Under the pieces are notes generated by a model. The model was not told where the DNA came from and did not search any database. It saw nothing but the letters and a program-made list of their open reading frames with translations. DNA of 64,000 nucleotides from Limimaricola variabilis (lineage in GTDB: Bacteria; Pseudomonadota; Alphaproteobacteria; Rhodobacterales; Rhodobacteraceae), in NCBI RefSeq assembly GCF_014195545.1, contig NZ_JACIBX010000012.1:32256-96255 (forward strand), read 5' to 3'. This document shows positions 28,219-38,079 of this stretch, in pieces. Position numbers and translations under genes: made by a program. Each line of letters opens with the position of its first letter. Position 1 is the stretch's first letter.

Positions 28219-29237
28219 TGTTCTACTCCATCGACCTCACCATCGCCTGGGCCCTGCTGCTGGCGTTCTCGGTCTTCGTCTATGTCGTGCTGGACGGCTT
28301 CGATCTCGGGATCGGCATCCTCTACCCGTTCTTCCGGGAGAAGTCGGACCGGGACATCATGATGAACTCGGTCGCACCGGTCTGGGACGGCAACGAGACA
28401 TGGCTCGTGTTGGGCGGCGGCGGGCTCTTCGCCGCCTTCCCGATGGCCTATGCCATCATCATGCCGGCGGTCTATCCGCCGATCATCGCGATGCTGCTCG
28501 CGCTGATCTTCCGAGGCGTCGCTTTCGAGTATCGCTGGCGCGCCAATTCGCGCCTGTCCAAACGGGCTTGGGACGCGGCCTTCATCGGAGGCTCGGTCAC
28601 GGCGGCGCTGGCGCAGGGGATCATCCTCGGTGCCTTCCTGCAGGGGATCGAGGTCGAGGGCCGCGCCTATGCGGGCGGCTGGTGGGACTGGCTCACCCCG
28701 TTCTCGATCCTGTGCGGCGTGGCGGTGGTGGCGGGTTATGCTTTCTTGGGAGCCTGCTGGCTCAACATGAAGCTCGAGGGCGAGATCCAGCACCGGGTGC
28801 GGATCATGGCGCGTGGCTTCTTCGTGGCGACGATCATCGGCATCGCGGCAGTCAGCCTTGCCACACCGTTCCTTGGCGCGGGCTACGCTGCGCGCTGGTT
28901 CGACTGGCCGCAGATCGCGTTGACCGCGCCGGTGCCGATCCTGATCGCCGGGATTGCGCTGCTGCTGTTCCGTACGCTGTTCCACCCCGAACGCGACCGG
29001 CTGCCCTTCATCCTCGGGCTGGTGCTGTTCGCGCTGTGCTTTCTGGGCTTGGGGATCTCGATCTGGCCGTTGGCGGTGCCGCAGGAGATCACCCTGTGGG
29101 AAGCAGCCGCACCGGCCAAGAGCCAGCTCTTCATGTTCGTGGGCGCGATCGTGCTGGTGCCGATCATCCTCGGCTACACCGCCTACGCCTACTGGGTCTT
29201 CCGCGGAAAGCTCGACCCGGAGAAGGGCTACCACTGA
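28215..29237 (+). CDS. cydB: Cytochrome bd-type ubiquinol oxidase subunit II
   Basis: Second subunit of the bd/CIO oxidase, 340 residues with about nine transmembrane helices. Family features are WALLLAFSVFVYVVLDGFDLGIG at the N-terminus and PVWDGNETWLVLGGGGLFAAFP. It starts inside the cydA stop (ATGA) and its last base is shared with the start of the tiny cydX gene, so the three subunits are translated as a block. Confidence 0.95.
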   Translation: MMFYSIDLTIAWALLLAFSVFVYVVLDGFDLGIGILYPFFREKSDRDIMMNSVAPVWDGNETWLVLGGGGLFAAFPMAYAIIMPAVYPPIIAMLLALIFRGVAFEYRWRANSRLSKRAWDAAFIGGSVTAALAQGIILGAFLQGIEVEGRAYAGGWWDWLTPFSILCGVAVVAGYAFLGACWLNMKLEGEIQHRVRIMARGFFVATIIGIAAVSLATPFLGAGYAARWFDWPQIALTAPVPILIAGIALLLFRTLFHPERDRLPFILGLVLFALCFLGLGISIWPLAVPQEITLWEAAAPAKSQLFMFVGAIVLVPIILGYTAYAYWVFRGKLDPEKGYH

Positions 29238-29332
29238 TGCTGCAGCGGGTGCTTTGGTTCATCGCGCTCTGGGCGATGGGGGTCGGGGTTGTCGGCGCGG
29301 TGGCCTATGCCATCCGCGCCGTCATTCTCTAG
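29237..29332 (+). CDS. CydX/DUF2474-type small subunit of the CIO oxidase
   Basis: A 31-residue single-helix membrane protein (MLQRVLWFIALWAMGVGVVG and on). DUF2474 proteins of this size and sequence style regularly follow cioAB and resemble CydX, which stabilises the oxidase. The ATG shares its A with the TGA of cydB, strong evidence for translational coupling. Too short for default gene callers; the assignment rests on position, length and the LWF...W...G pattern. Confidence 0.8.
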   Translation: MLQRVLWFIALWAMGVGVVGAVAYAIRAVIL

Positions 29333-29335
29333 GGA

Positions 29336-29896
29336 TCAGGCCGGCGCGCCGCAAAGGCCGACGAGCTGCTCGTATTGCAGCGTGACCCAGGCCAGCGCCG
29401 CCTGCGGTTCCTCGGTCGAGAAGCTTTCGGTGATCTGGCCGAACACCGCCGCGGCGCGACTATTCTCGACCATCGGGATCTGCTGCGCCGAGAGGATCAC
29501 CTCGTAGACGAAGAAGCCCACCGCGACGAGCAGGATGCCGCGTGCCACGCCGAACAGGAAGCCGAGGCCCTGGTCGATGCCGCCCAGCGCCGAACGCTGC
29601 ACCGCGCCGGAGAAGACCGGCGTGAAGATCGAGAAGATGACCAGCGCCACCGCGAAGACCACCGCGAAGGCGGCGATGATCGACAGCTCGCAGCTGTCAC
29701 CGATGAAGTCGCCGACGACCGGGATCTGCCGCACTAGCGGCCGCACCTGGTCTGCAAAGATGAAGGCGAGGATCGTCGCGCCGATCCAGCCGGCGATGGC
29801 GAGCGCCTCGCGCACCAATCCGCGCGAATAGGCGAGAAGCGCCGACACCACGACGATGAGCGCGACGATGCCGTCGATGATCGTGAAACTTTCCAT
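29336..29896 (-). CDS. cvpA: CvpA family membrane protein
   Basis: Inner-membrane protein of the colicin V production family, 186 residues with four hydrophobic helices. The N-terminus [28 protein letters not shown] is diagnostic. Its function is poorly defined; in E. coli it precedes purF. Here it is 8 nt behind radA and its stop abuts the convergent cydX stop by 3 nt, with the cyd cassette separating it from purF. The ATG at 29896 is preferred as the only one matching the family start. Confidence 0.92.
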   Translation of the reverse strand: MESFTIIDGIVALIVVVSALLAYSRGLVREALAIAGWIGATILAFIFADQVRPLVRQIPVVGDFIGDSCELSIIAAFAVVFAVALVIFSIFTPVFSGAVQRSALGGIDQGLGFLFGVARGILLVAVGFFVYEVILSAQQIPMVENSRAAAVFGQITESFSTEEPQAALAWVTLQYEQLVGLCGAPA

Positions 29897-29904
29897 GAGA
29901 GCCC

Positions 29905-31296
29905 TTATTCCCGTTCGCCCGGCGCCAATCCGAACACCGTGTCGACGAAGCCTGGCAGGTCGCGCATCTCGCGCAGCTCCAGCCCGGCCGCCATCTCCGC
30001 CGCCGCGCGGCGCTTGGGGCGCTGTGGCAGGATCGCCTGCGTGAAACCAAGTTTCGCGGCTTCTTTCAACCTGTTTTCCATCTGCGCCACGGGCCGCACC
30101 GCCCCGGAGAGAGAAATCTCGCCGAAGATCGCGCAGTCGACCGGCAAGGCACTGTCCTCGCGGGCCGAGATCAGTGCCGCGGCGACCGCGAGATCGGCGG
30201 CGGGCTCCGTGATCCGGAGGCCGCCCGCGACGTTGAGATAGACGTCGAGACCGGAGAAAGAGACGCCGCACCGGGCCTCCAGCACGGCGAGGATCATCGC
30301 CAGTCGGCCCCCGTCCCAGCCCACGACCGAGCGCCGGGTCTGGCCCGGCGCAGCGGGCGAGACCAGCGCCTGGATCTCGCACAGGATCGGGCGTGTGCCT
30401 TCGATGCCGGCGAAGACGACCGAGCCGGGTGCCGCAGTGTCGCGCTCGGAGAGGAACAGCGCCGAGGGGTTCTTGACCTCGGCGAGCCCCTTGCCAGTCA
30501 TCTCGAACACGCCGATCTCGTCGGCCGGGCCGAAGCGGTTCTTGTGCGCGCGCAGGATACGGAACTGGTGGCCGCGCTCGCCCTCGAAGTAGAGCACGCA
30601 ATCGACCATGTGCTCGACCACGCGGGGACCCGCCAGCGTGCCTTCCTTGGTGACGTGGCCCACCATGATGACCGCGATGCCGCGGGTCTTGGCGAATGTC
30701 GTCAGCTCATGCGCGGCGGTGCGCACCTGGCTGACCGAGCCGGGCGCTGCCTCGACCTTGTCGGACCACATGGTCTGGATCGAATCGATGATCACGAGGT
30801 CCGGCCGCTCGGCGTCGAGTGTGGTCAGGATGTCGCGCAGGTTGGTCTCGGCCGCGAGCGTGACCGGGCTTTCGGTGAGGCCGAGGCGCTGGGCGCGCAT
30901 CTGCACCTGCGCCGCCGATTCCTCGCCGGTGACGTACATAACCTTGAGGCCGCCCCTGGCAAAGCGGGCCGCGGCCTGCAGAAGCAGGGTCGACTTACCG
31001 ATGCCGGGATCGCCGCCCACCAGAAGCGCCGATGCCGCGACGAGGCCGCCGCCAAGCACCCGGTCGAGTTCGGCAACGCCGGACACGGTGCGGGGTGGCG
31101 CCTCGGGGGTGGAGGCAAGATCGGTCAGCACCAACTTGCGGCCGCGTTGCGCGCCGAGCGCCTTGGCGCCCGGACCCGCGGTCAGCGGTGCCTCTTCCTG
31201 AATGGTGTTCCACGCGCCGCAGGCGTCGCAGCGCCCCGACCATTTCGAATGGGTCGCGCCGCATTCGGTGCAGACGTAAGCAAGATCCTTGGCCAT
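29905..31296 (-). CDS. radA: DNA repair protein RadA
   Basis: RecA-related ATPase for branch migration in recombinational repair. It has 463 residues. An N-terminal zinc finger has Cys9, Cys12, Cys23 and Cys26. Walker A is GGDPGIGKST (94-103), followed by the RadA-specific KNRFG and a C-terminal Lon-like domain (SGLDVYLNVAGG). It is followed by cvpA after 8 nt and preceded by a hairpin and the coiled-coil membrane protein gene. Confidence 0.96.
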   Translation of the reverse strand: MAKDLAYVCTECGATHSKWSGRCDACGAWNTIQEEAPLTAGPGAKALGAQRGRKLVLTDLASTPEAPPRTVSGVAELDRVLGGGLVAASALLVGGDPGIGKSTLLLQAAARFARGGLKVMYVTGEESAAQVQMRAQRLGLTESPVTLAAETNLRDILTTLDAERPDLVIIDSIQTMWSDKVEAAPGSVSQVRTAAHELTTFAKTRGIAVIMVGHVTKEGTLAGPRVVEHMVDCVLYFEGERGHQFRILRAHKNRFGPADEIGVFEMTGKGLAEVKNPSALFLSERDTAAPGSVVFAGIEGTRPILCEIQALVSPAAPGQTRRSVVGWDGGRLAMILAVLEARCGVSFSGLDVYLNVAGGLRITEPAADLAVAAALISAREDSALPVDCAIFGEISLSGAVRPVAQMENRLKEAAKLGFTQAILPQRPKRRAAAEMAAGLELREMRDLPGFVDTVFGLAPGERE

Positions 31297-31329
31297 GGGG
31301 TCTTTTCACCGATCGGGGCGGGACGAGCA

Positions 31330-31356
31330 ATGGCCCGGCGCAGCGCGCCGGGCCAT
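31330..31356. terminator. Hairpin between the coiled-coil membrane protein gene and radA
   Basis: A perfect 12-bp stem (ATGGCCCGGCGC at 31330-31341 with 31345-31356) and a 3-nt loop lie in the 88-bp gap. There is no T-run on the minus strand, so it may be an mRNA-stabilising or attenuating element instead of a full terminator. Confidence 0.45.
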
Positions 31357-31384
31357 GAATGTTCACCTTGCGTTGACCCGATTA

Positions 31385-32161
31385 TTACTCGGCCGCGGGC
31401 TTCATGTTGACCACTTTGGGCGCGTCCTCCTCCGGAGTGTGGCTGTCGCGCTTGGTGGCATCGTAGCCCAGTTCCGGCAGGATCTCGCGCAGCTGGTCGT
31501 CGAGCTGGGCCAGCTGGCTGGCGACGACGCTTTCCTCCAGCTCGACCTGGTCGGACCAGCGCTTAAGCTCGCGGCAGATATGCAGCGCCTCGATGATGCG
31601 CTCCTGCTGGCGCTCGGCGTCCTCTTGCCGTGCGGCGAGGAATTTCTTGGCGCGGGCGACCTTTTCGTCCGAGTAGATGTCGGCAAGCTCGCGGGCCTGC
31701 TCGCCCATCTGGGCCGCGACCTCCATCACCTCGTGCTCGAGATGACCGAGATCGGGGTGATCACGCAGGAAGGCAAGCCGTTCGCGGACCGCGTCGAACT
31801 CAGACGACATGGTGAAGACACCGGCCCGATCGGCGGTGTGCGCGACATGGTAGGCGCGCGCCACGTCGTTCATCGAGATGCGGAAGTTGCGGTGGCTGTT
31901 TTCAAGCGCGAGGACCCGGCCTGAGGACGGCAGGAAGAACACCAGCGTCACGAGCAGGGTGGTCAGGAAGATCTGGAGCGCCATCCCGGCCCACGGCACG
32001 GCGGTCTCGCCGAACCGGGCGGTCAGTTCGAGCCAGGGCAGATAGCCCAGCGCGGCGGCAATGGTCGCGGCCAAGGCAGCGGCGGCGGCGATCGCGAGGA
32101 CCGCCATGGCGATCAGCTGCAAGGCACGTGTGGCGAGGGCGGCAGGGCTGGACTTTGGCAC
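31385..32161 (-). CDS. Membrane-anchored coiled-coil protein of unknown function
   Basis: 258 residues. Two N-terminal transmembrane helices (about 13-37 and 55-77) precede a mostly helical, charged cytoplasmic or periplasmic part with coiled-coil character (about 105-225, heptad-rich EERQQERIIEAL type). Similar proteins are sometimes labelled DNA repair protein because they neighbour radA, but I see no repair motif. The start is a GTG, supported by GGAGA 6 nt upstream and by the hydrophobic N-terminus. alr lies upstream and radA downstream on the same strand. Confidence 0.75.
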   Translation of the reverse strand: MPKSSPAALATRALQLIAMAVLAIAAAAALAATIAAALGYLPWLELTARFGETAVPWAGMALQIFLTTLLVTLVFFLPSSGRVLALENSHRNFRISMNDVARAYHVAHTADRAGVFTMSSEFDAVRERLAFLRDHPDLGHLEHEVMEVAAQMGEQARELADIYSDEKVARAKKFLAARQEDAERQQERIIEALHICRELKRWSDQVELEESVVASQLAQLDDQLREILPELGYDATKRDSHTPEEDAPKVVNMKPAAE

Positions 32162-32279
32162 GAGCGGTCTCCGGCACGAATGTGTCAGTTTCCACTCTAA
32201 CCTCGGCGGCTCCTTGCCGGTTCCTGAAAGGACGTCATCACGGTGAATTGTGATGCGATTGTCGTCAAATTTGATCCAA

Positions 32280-32294
32280 GCGGCCCTTGGCCGC
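32280..32294 (-). terminator. Short hairpin after alr
   Basis: GCGGCC and its complement (32280-32285 and 32289-32294) around a 3-nt loop begin 6 nt past the alr stop on the minus strand, followed by TTGGATCAAATTTG. The stem is short; a weak terminator is possible. Confidence 0.35.
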
Positions 32295-32299
32295 CCTGA

Positions 32300-33337
32300 T
32301 CAGGCCGGATTCTCGAGGCGAACGTAGCGTCGACCCAGCGAGGTGAGGACCTCATAGCCGATCGTGCCGGCATCGCGCGCCAGCGAATCGACGCCTTGGT
32401 GCGGACCGAGCAGGGTCAGGTAGGCCGGATCGCCATCGAGATCGGTGACGTCCACGGTGATCAGGTCCATCGAGACCCGACCGACGAGCGGGCAGGGCGT
32501 GTCGCCGTGCCAGAAGGTGGCCTTGCCGGACAGCGACCGGATCAGCCCGTCCGCATAGCCGCCGGAGATCGTGGCGATGCGGCTCGGCCGGTCGGCCTGC
32601 CAAGAGTTGCCATAGCCGACCACCTCACCGGCCACGAGATCGCGGCACTGGACCACGGGCAGGTCGAGCCGGACCACCGCTTGGGCGTCCTCAAAGGGCA
32701 GCCCGCCATAGAGGCCGATGCCCGGGCGGGTCATGTCGAAATGGTAATCGGGACCGAGCAGAATGCCGCCGGTGGCCGAAAGCGAACGGGGCACGCCCAG
32801 CCCGTCGGTCATCTGCCGGAAGATGTCGAGCTGGTAGGCGTTCATCTCGTGGTCCGGCTCGTCGGCGCAGGCGAGATGGCTCATCAGCCAGAGCGGCCCA
32901 TTGTCGAGGGCGATCGGCGCGGCTTCGGCCCAATCCGCCCATTCGAAGCCGAGACGGTTCATCCCGGTGTCGAGCTGGATGCCGAAGGGGTGGCCCGGCA
33001 GGGCCTCCATGTGGCGCGCCAGCTGATTGATCGAGTTCAGCATCGGGATCAGCCCGGCTTCGCTCAGGCGGCGGGCGTCGCCCTCCATATGCCCTGCAAA
33101 AACGTAGATTTCGGCTTCGGGTCCGACCGCACGACGGACGGCGGCGCCTTCTTCTGCGACCGCGACGAAGAACCGCCGGGCCCCGGCTTCGGCCAGCTTG
33201 CGGGCGACGCGTCCTGCGCCCAGCCCGTAGCCGTTGGCCTTGACCACGGCGCCGGTTTCGCAACCGGTCATGGCGTCAAGCGCGCGCCAATTGGCGGCGA
33301 GCGCGTCGAGATCGATGGTAAGGGCGCCAGTGCTCAT
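32300..33337 (-). CDS. alr: Alanine racemase
   Basis: PLP-dependent interconversion of L- and D-alanine for peptidoglycan. It has 345 residues. The PLP lysine is Lys33 in [10 protein letters not shown], and the C-terminal beta domain carries the catalytic Tyr in VVGYGNSW. Length is slightly short of typical but complete. The ATG at 33337 gives the usual N-terminus ([14 protein letters not shown]). A 57-nt gap separates it from the ClpP-like gene upstream. Confidence 0.95.
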   Translation of the reverse strand: MSTGALTIDLDALAANWRALDAMTGCETGAVVKANGYGLGAGRVARKLAEAGARRFFVAVAEEGAAVRRAVGPEAEIYVFAGHMEGDARRLSEAGLIPMLNSINQLARHMEALPGHPFGIQLDTGMNRLGFEWADWAEAAPIALDNGPLWLMSHLACADEPDHEMNAYQLDIFRQMTDGLGVPRSLSATGGILLGPDYHFDMTRPGIGLYGGLPFEDAQAVVRLDLPVVQCRDLVAGEVVGYGNSWQADRPSRIATISGGYADGLIRSLSGKATFWHGDTPCPLVGRVSMDLITVDVTDLDGDPAYLTLLGPHQGVDSLARDAGTIGYEVLTSLGRRYVRLENPA

Positions 33338-33394
33338 GCCCTGCCTTGTGACAGAGGCGCGCGTCGCGTCAAGAGGCTGCCCGGCGGCGCCGCG

Positions 33395-34147
33395 TCAACC
33401 GGCGGGTGCGGGCGTCTCGACGATGCCGTAGCGCTCCAGCTCCTCCGGCAAGAGCAGGTAGATCTCGTCCGGGGGCGTGGCGAGCGCGTGGCGCATCAGC
33501 GCCGGGTCGATCCCCATCTCGATGAGATAGCCCATTACTTCGGCCTGACCCCGCTGGATGTCCTCGACCGCAAAAATGGCGGGCAAGGCGACGTTCTGGT
33601 CGAAGTAGTGCTGGTGCACACCTACCATTGCGCCATCCTCCAGCCGCCGCGTGGCACCCCCGGCGAGGATGTAGGGGCAGGCAGAGAGGCAGACGGCGCC
33701 GGTTCGCATGGCGGTGTCGAAGCCGCCGGCTCGCAGAGCCCGACCGATCTTCAGCGCGTCGGTGACCGAACCACCGGGGCTGTCGAGCCATATGGTGATG
33801 TCCGCCTCATCGCGGCGTTCGAGCCTCTCGGCCAGCCGGGCCGCGTCGCCTGGCGCGATGCGGCCCCATAGATGCAGCCCGTCCTCCACCGCTTCGATCT
33901 GAAGCCGCTCGGGCATGTCGGCGGTGTCGGGCAGCGGCGTGCCATCGGGCCGCTGCCTGACCGGCAGCTGGTCGGGGCGAAAGCGGCGGGTCTGGTCGCC
34001 GGGGCGGGCCGGTTCGGTCAGCTGGGGGGCGGTGGAGGGCCAGGCGATGCGGGGCAGGGCCCGGCTCAGATCGCCGCTGAAGAGCAGCGCCCCGAGCGCG
34101 ATCTCGGCCGCGAGCACCGCCGCGAGCCAGCGGCGCGGCCCGCTCAT
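33395..34147 (-). CDS. ClpP/crotonase-fold membrane-anchored protein (COG3904-like)
   Basis: 250 residues with one N-terminal hydrophobic segment (about 7-24), then a linker and a ClpP-like domain. SPGGSV (123-128) is the oxyanion loop of the fold; CLSACPYI with Ser155 occupies the ClpP nucleophile position, and VGVHQHY (His178/His180) resembles the following ClpP His. It could be a periplasmic serine peptidase, but substrate and activity are unknown. Its ATG overlaps the stop of the upstream membrane protein gene by 4 nt, so the two are a pair. Confidence 0.8.
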   Translation of the reverse strand: MSGPRRWLAAVLAAEIALGALLFSGDLSRALPRIAWPSTAPQLTEPARPGDQTRRFRPDQLPVRQRPDGTPLPDTADMPERLQIEAVEDGLHLWGRIAPGDAARLAERLERRDEADITIWLDSPGGSVTDALKIGRALRAGGFDTAMRTGAVCLSACPYILAGGATRRLEDGAMVGVHQHYFDQNVALPAIFAVEDIQRGQAEVMGYLIEMGIDPALMRHALATPPDEIYLLLPEELERYGIVETPAPAG

Positions 34148-35448
34148 TCGGCCGGCCGCGCGATCTCGACCGGCTGGGGCCGGTCGCTCGGCGGCTCCGC
34201 GCCGGTTTCCTCTCGTACGAGCGGCCCGTCTGGCGCCGCCGCCTCGATATCGCGCAGTGCCAGCAGCGCCCCGCGCAGCTCCGCGAGCGTCATCCGTTCC
34301 TCGACCGCCACACCCTCGCGGCCCGAGCGCATCGCTGCCTGCGCGACCGCAACGATCAGCACGAGCACGGCCGGCAGCAGGTCGATGGCGATCGCACCGG
34401 CCCAAGAGGGCACGAAGTTGCGGGCATAGAGTATGACCGCGTCCGCGGCAGAGATTGGCGTATAGGTGGTGTCGGCGGGCGGGGGCATCGCGATCACCGT
34501 CTCGGCCGCGCGGCGCAGGGTCTCGGCCCGCTGGCCCAGTACGGTCAGGACCGAATCTATGGTCGCCTGCTGTCCGGACCGCGCCGCGTCGTCGCCACCG
34601 TCGAGCTGCGGTAGCACCACCGAGGCGGACAGGTCGCTGGCCGCGCGGACCACGAGGGGCGCCACAGACAGCTGACGAAGCGTCGTGATGACGCCTGCGA
34701 GCCGCACTGCCTCTTCGGAGAACTCGACCGAACGGGCCTCGACCGGTCCGGGCTCGACGGTGAGCGCGCGCATCCGGCTGAGGATCGCGTTCCCCTCGGC
34801 GAAAGCCGCGTCGAGCAGCGGCTGCTGGCTGGCGATTTGCGCTTCGAGCGCGGAGAGCTCGTCGGATTTCTGGCGCAGCAGGCGAAACACCGCCCCGCGA
34901 CCGGCAAAGCCCGATAGCCCGCCGCTGGCTTCCTGTTCGCCCAGATCCTCGAAGCTGCTGCGAACCCGGGCGACATCGCGACCCAGCCCTTGCGCCGAAA
35001 CGGCTATGGTGTTCGCCCGTTCCAGCGCGCCTTGATAGCTTTGAACCGTGGTTGCCAGATGCTGTTCGACCGCCGCCGCCCCGGCAAGCGCCGCGGCGTT
35101 GAGCCAAGACGACATCGCCACGATTGCCAGCGATCCCAATGCCATGGAGGCGGCGAGCCCGATCCGGGACCCGGCCGAGCGCATCGCGGGCAAAAGGCGC
35201 AGCATGTAGGACCAGAACACGAAGATCCCGACCGAGACCGCGATCGAATAGGCCATCGCCGCGAAGACCGAGAGCGCGCCGGTATCGTCGAGCAGCGTCG
35301 AGACGCCGAGATAGGTGTAGATGCCGCTGGCCACCGACAGTACGCCCAGCGCCGTGCCGGTGAAGCTGTCGAGCCAATCGAGATGTCCCTCGATCTCGCG
35401 CGCATGGCGCAGGCCCCGCGCCGCGGCACGGCCTCGCTCCTCATCCAT
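34144..35448 (-). CDS. Membrane protein of unknown function, partner of ClpP-like protein
   Basis: 434 residues, not recognised. Three hydrophobic segments near the N-terminus (about 28-50, 60-85, 95-125) and one near residue 355-375 flank a soluble central region (about 125-345) with helical, Gln/Ala/Glu-rich stretches that could form coiled coils. The C-terminal tail is acidic. It precedes and overlaps the ClpP-like gene, suggesting the two proteins act together, possibly as a membrane protease with its substrate or scaffold. No conserved motif is apparent. Confidence 0.65.
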   Translation of the reverse strand: MDEERGRAAARGLRHAREIEGHLDWLDSFTGTALGVLSVASGIYTYLGVSTLLDDTGALSVFAAMAYSIAVSVGIFVFWSYMLRLLPAMRSAGSRIGLAASMALGSLAIVAMSSWLNAAALAGAAAVEQHLATTVQSYQGALERANTIAVSAQGLGRDVARVRSSFEDLGEQEASGGLSGFAGRGAVFRLLRQKSDELSALEAQIASQQPLLDAAFAEGNAILSRMRALTVEPGPVEARSVEFSEEAVRLAGVITTLRQLSVAPLVVRAASDLSASVVLPQLDGGDDAARSGQQATIDSVLTVLGQRAETLRRAAETVIAMPPPADTTYTPISAADAVILYARNFVPSWAGAIAIDLLPAVLVLIVAVAQAAMRSGREGVAVEERMTLAELRGALLALRDIEAAAPDGPLVREETGAEPPSDRPQPVEIARPAE

Positions 35449-35579
35449 GATCGGCCCCCCTGTGATCCGCCATGCAGCCTAGATCGGCCGAGCCGGAATG
35501 CGAAGTCCGCCGCCATCACGACTCGGCCATTCACCTAGGGTTAACCATGCGCCCGCCGCAATGCCGCCATGCGTGCGGC

Positions 35580-35615
35580 TTGACACGACTCACTAAATCG
35601 GTGAGTAATTGCTCA
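35580..35615 (+). promoter_or_regulatory. smoE promoter region with SorC-type candidate operator
   Basis: TTGACA at 35580-35585 is a good -35 box. Downstream, TGAGTAATTGCTCA (35602-35615) is a 14-bp near-perfect palindrome (only the fifth and tenth positions mismatch) lying where the -10 element is expected. A second inverted repeat, ACTCAC-N7-GTGAGT, spans 35588-35606. The likely binder is the SorC-family regulator encoded downstream; this is inference. Confidence 0.5.
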
Positions 35616-35656
35616 TCGGCTAGGCAAATGCCCTGGCAGAACTTGGGAGGAGAGAC

Positions 35657-36967
<1,311 letters not shown>

Positions 36968-36983
36968 CCCCCACCGCATGACA

Positions 36984-37015
36984 GGCGGGGCCGGACCCTC
37001 CCGGCCGGCCCCGCC
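36984..37015 (+). terminator. Intercistronic hairpin after smoE
   Basis: A perfect 11-bp stem (GGCGGGGCCGG at 36984-36994 with 37005-37015) and a 10-nt loop begin 17 nt after smoE. There is no T-run. It probably attenuates transcription or protects the smoE message, giving more binding protein than permease. Confidence 0.6.
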
Positions 37016-37135
37016 GACCCCCGCCGATCACCCCATCATCGTCACGGGCCGCCGCCTGCCATCCTCTCCGGCCGCATTCGCGACCGGGTCGGGGGATCGC
37101 GCGCCGCCGCCCGTCCCAGACAATCGGAGAGACCG

Positions 37136-38008
37136 ATGGCCACCCAACATTCCCGCTCCGCCGCGCGGATCATGATTTCGCCCGCCGTCGTGCTTCTGCT
37201 GGCGTGGATGATCGTTCCGCTGGCGCTCACGATCTACTTCTCGCTGCTGCGCTACAACCTGCTGATGCCGGGCACCGAGCGCTTCGTCGGGCTGCTGAAC
37301 TACAAGCTGTTCTTCAACAACCCGGCCTTCTTCACCGCGCTGATCAACACGCTGCTCCTGGTGGGCGGGGTGCTGATCATCACCGTGGTCGGGGGCATCC
37401 TCCTGGCGATCCTGCTCGATCAGCCGATCTGGGGGCAGGGGATCGTGCGCATCCTCGTCATCGCGCCCTTCTTCGTCATGCCCACCGTGTCGGCGCTGGT
37501 CTGGAAGAACATGTTCATGAACCCAGTCTCGGGGCTCTTCGCGGAGTTCTCCAAGGCGGTGGGTTTGGCACCATTCGACTTTCTCAGTCAGGCACCATTG
37601 GCTTCGATCATCGGCATCGTGTCCTGGCAGTGGCTGCCCTTCGCCACGCTGATCCTGCTCACCGCGATCCAGTCGCTCGACAGCGAGCAGATGGAAGCGG
37701 CCGAGATGGACGGGGCCTCGGCGCTGTCGCGGTTCTGGTACATCACCCTGCCGCACCTCTCGCGCGCCATCACCGTAGTGATCCTGATCCAGACGATCTT
37801 CCTGCTGTCGGTCTTCGCCGAGATCCTGGTGACCACCAATGGCGGTCCGGGTAACGCCTCGACCAACCTGACCTACCTCGTCTACGCCCGTTCGCTGCTG
37901 AACTTCGACGTGGGCGGCGGCTCGGCCGGCGGTGTGGTCGCGATCATCCTCGCCAACATCGTCGCGATCTTCCTGATGCGGATGATCGGAAAGAACCTCG
38001 ATGCCTGA
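37136..38008 (+). CDS. smoF: Polyol ABC transporter permease 1
   Basis: Integral membrane subunit of the sorbitol/mannitol importer, 290 residues with six hydrophobic helices. The ATPase-contact EAA loop is seen at EAAEMDGASALSRFWYITLP. The gene follows smoE after 168 nt that include a hairpin, then smoG after 71 nt. The start ATG has CGGAGAGACC upstream. Confidence 0.93.
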   Translation: MATQHSRSAARIMISPAVVLLLAWMIVPLALTIYFSLLRYNLLMPGTERFVGLLNYKLFFNNPAFFTALINTLLLVGGVLIITVVGGILLAILLDQPIWGQGIVRILVIAPFFVMPTVSALVWKNMFMNPVSGLFAEFSKAVGLAPFDFLSQAPLASIIGIVSWQWLPFATLILLTAIQSLDSEQMEAAEMDGASALSRFWYITLPHLSRAITVVILIQTIFLLSVFAEILVTTNGGPGNASTNLTYLVYARSLLNFDVGGGSAGGVVAIILANIVAIFLMRMIGKNLDA

Positions 38009-38079
38009 GCAGATCACCTTCGCCGCGCGGGGCCTGACCCCGCGCACGCCCCGCACGCCGAACAGAGGGAGCGCCTGAC

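Noticed and set aside
35449..35579. Possible small gene in the gap before the smoE promoter.
   Set aside because: No ribosome-binding site or codon pattern; treated as control region.
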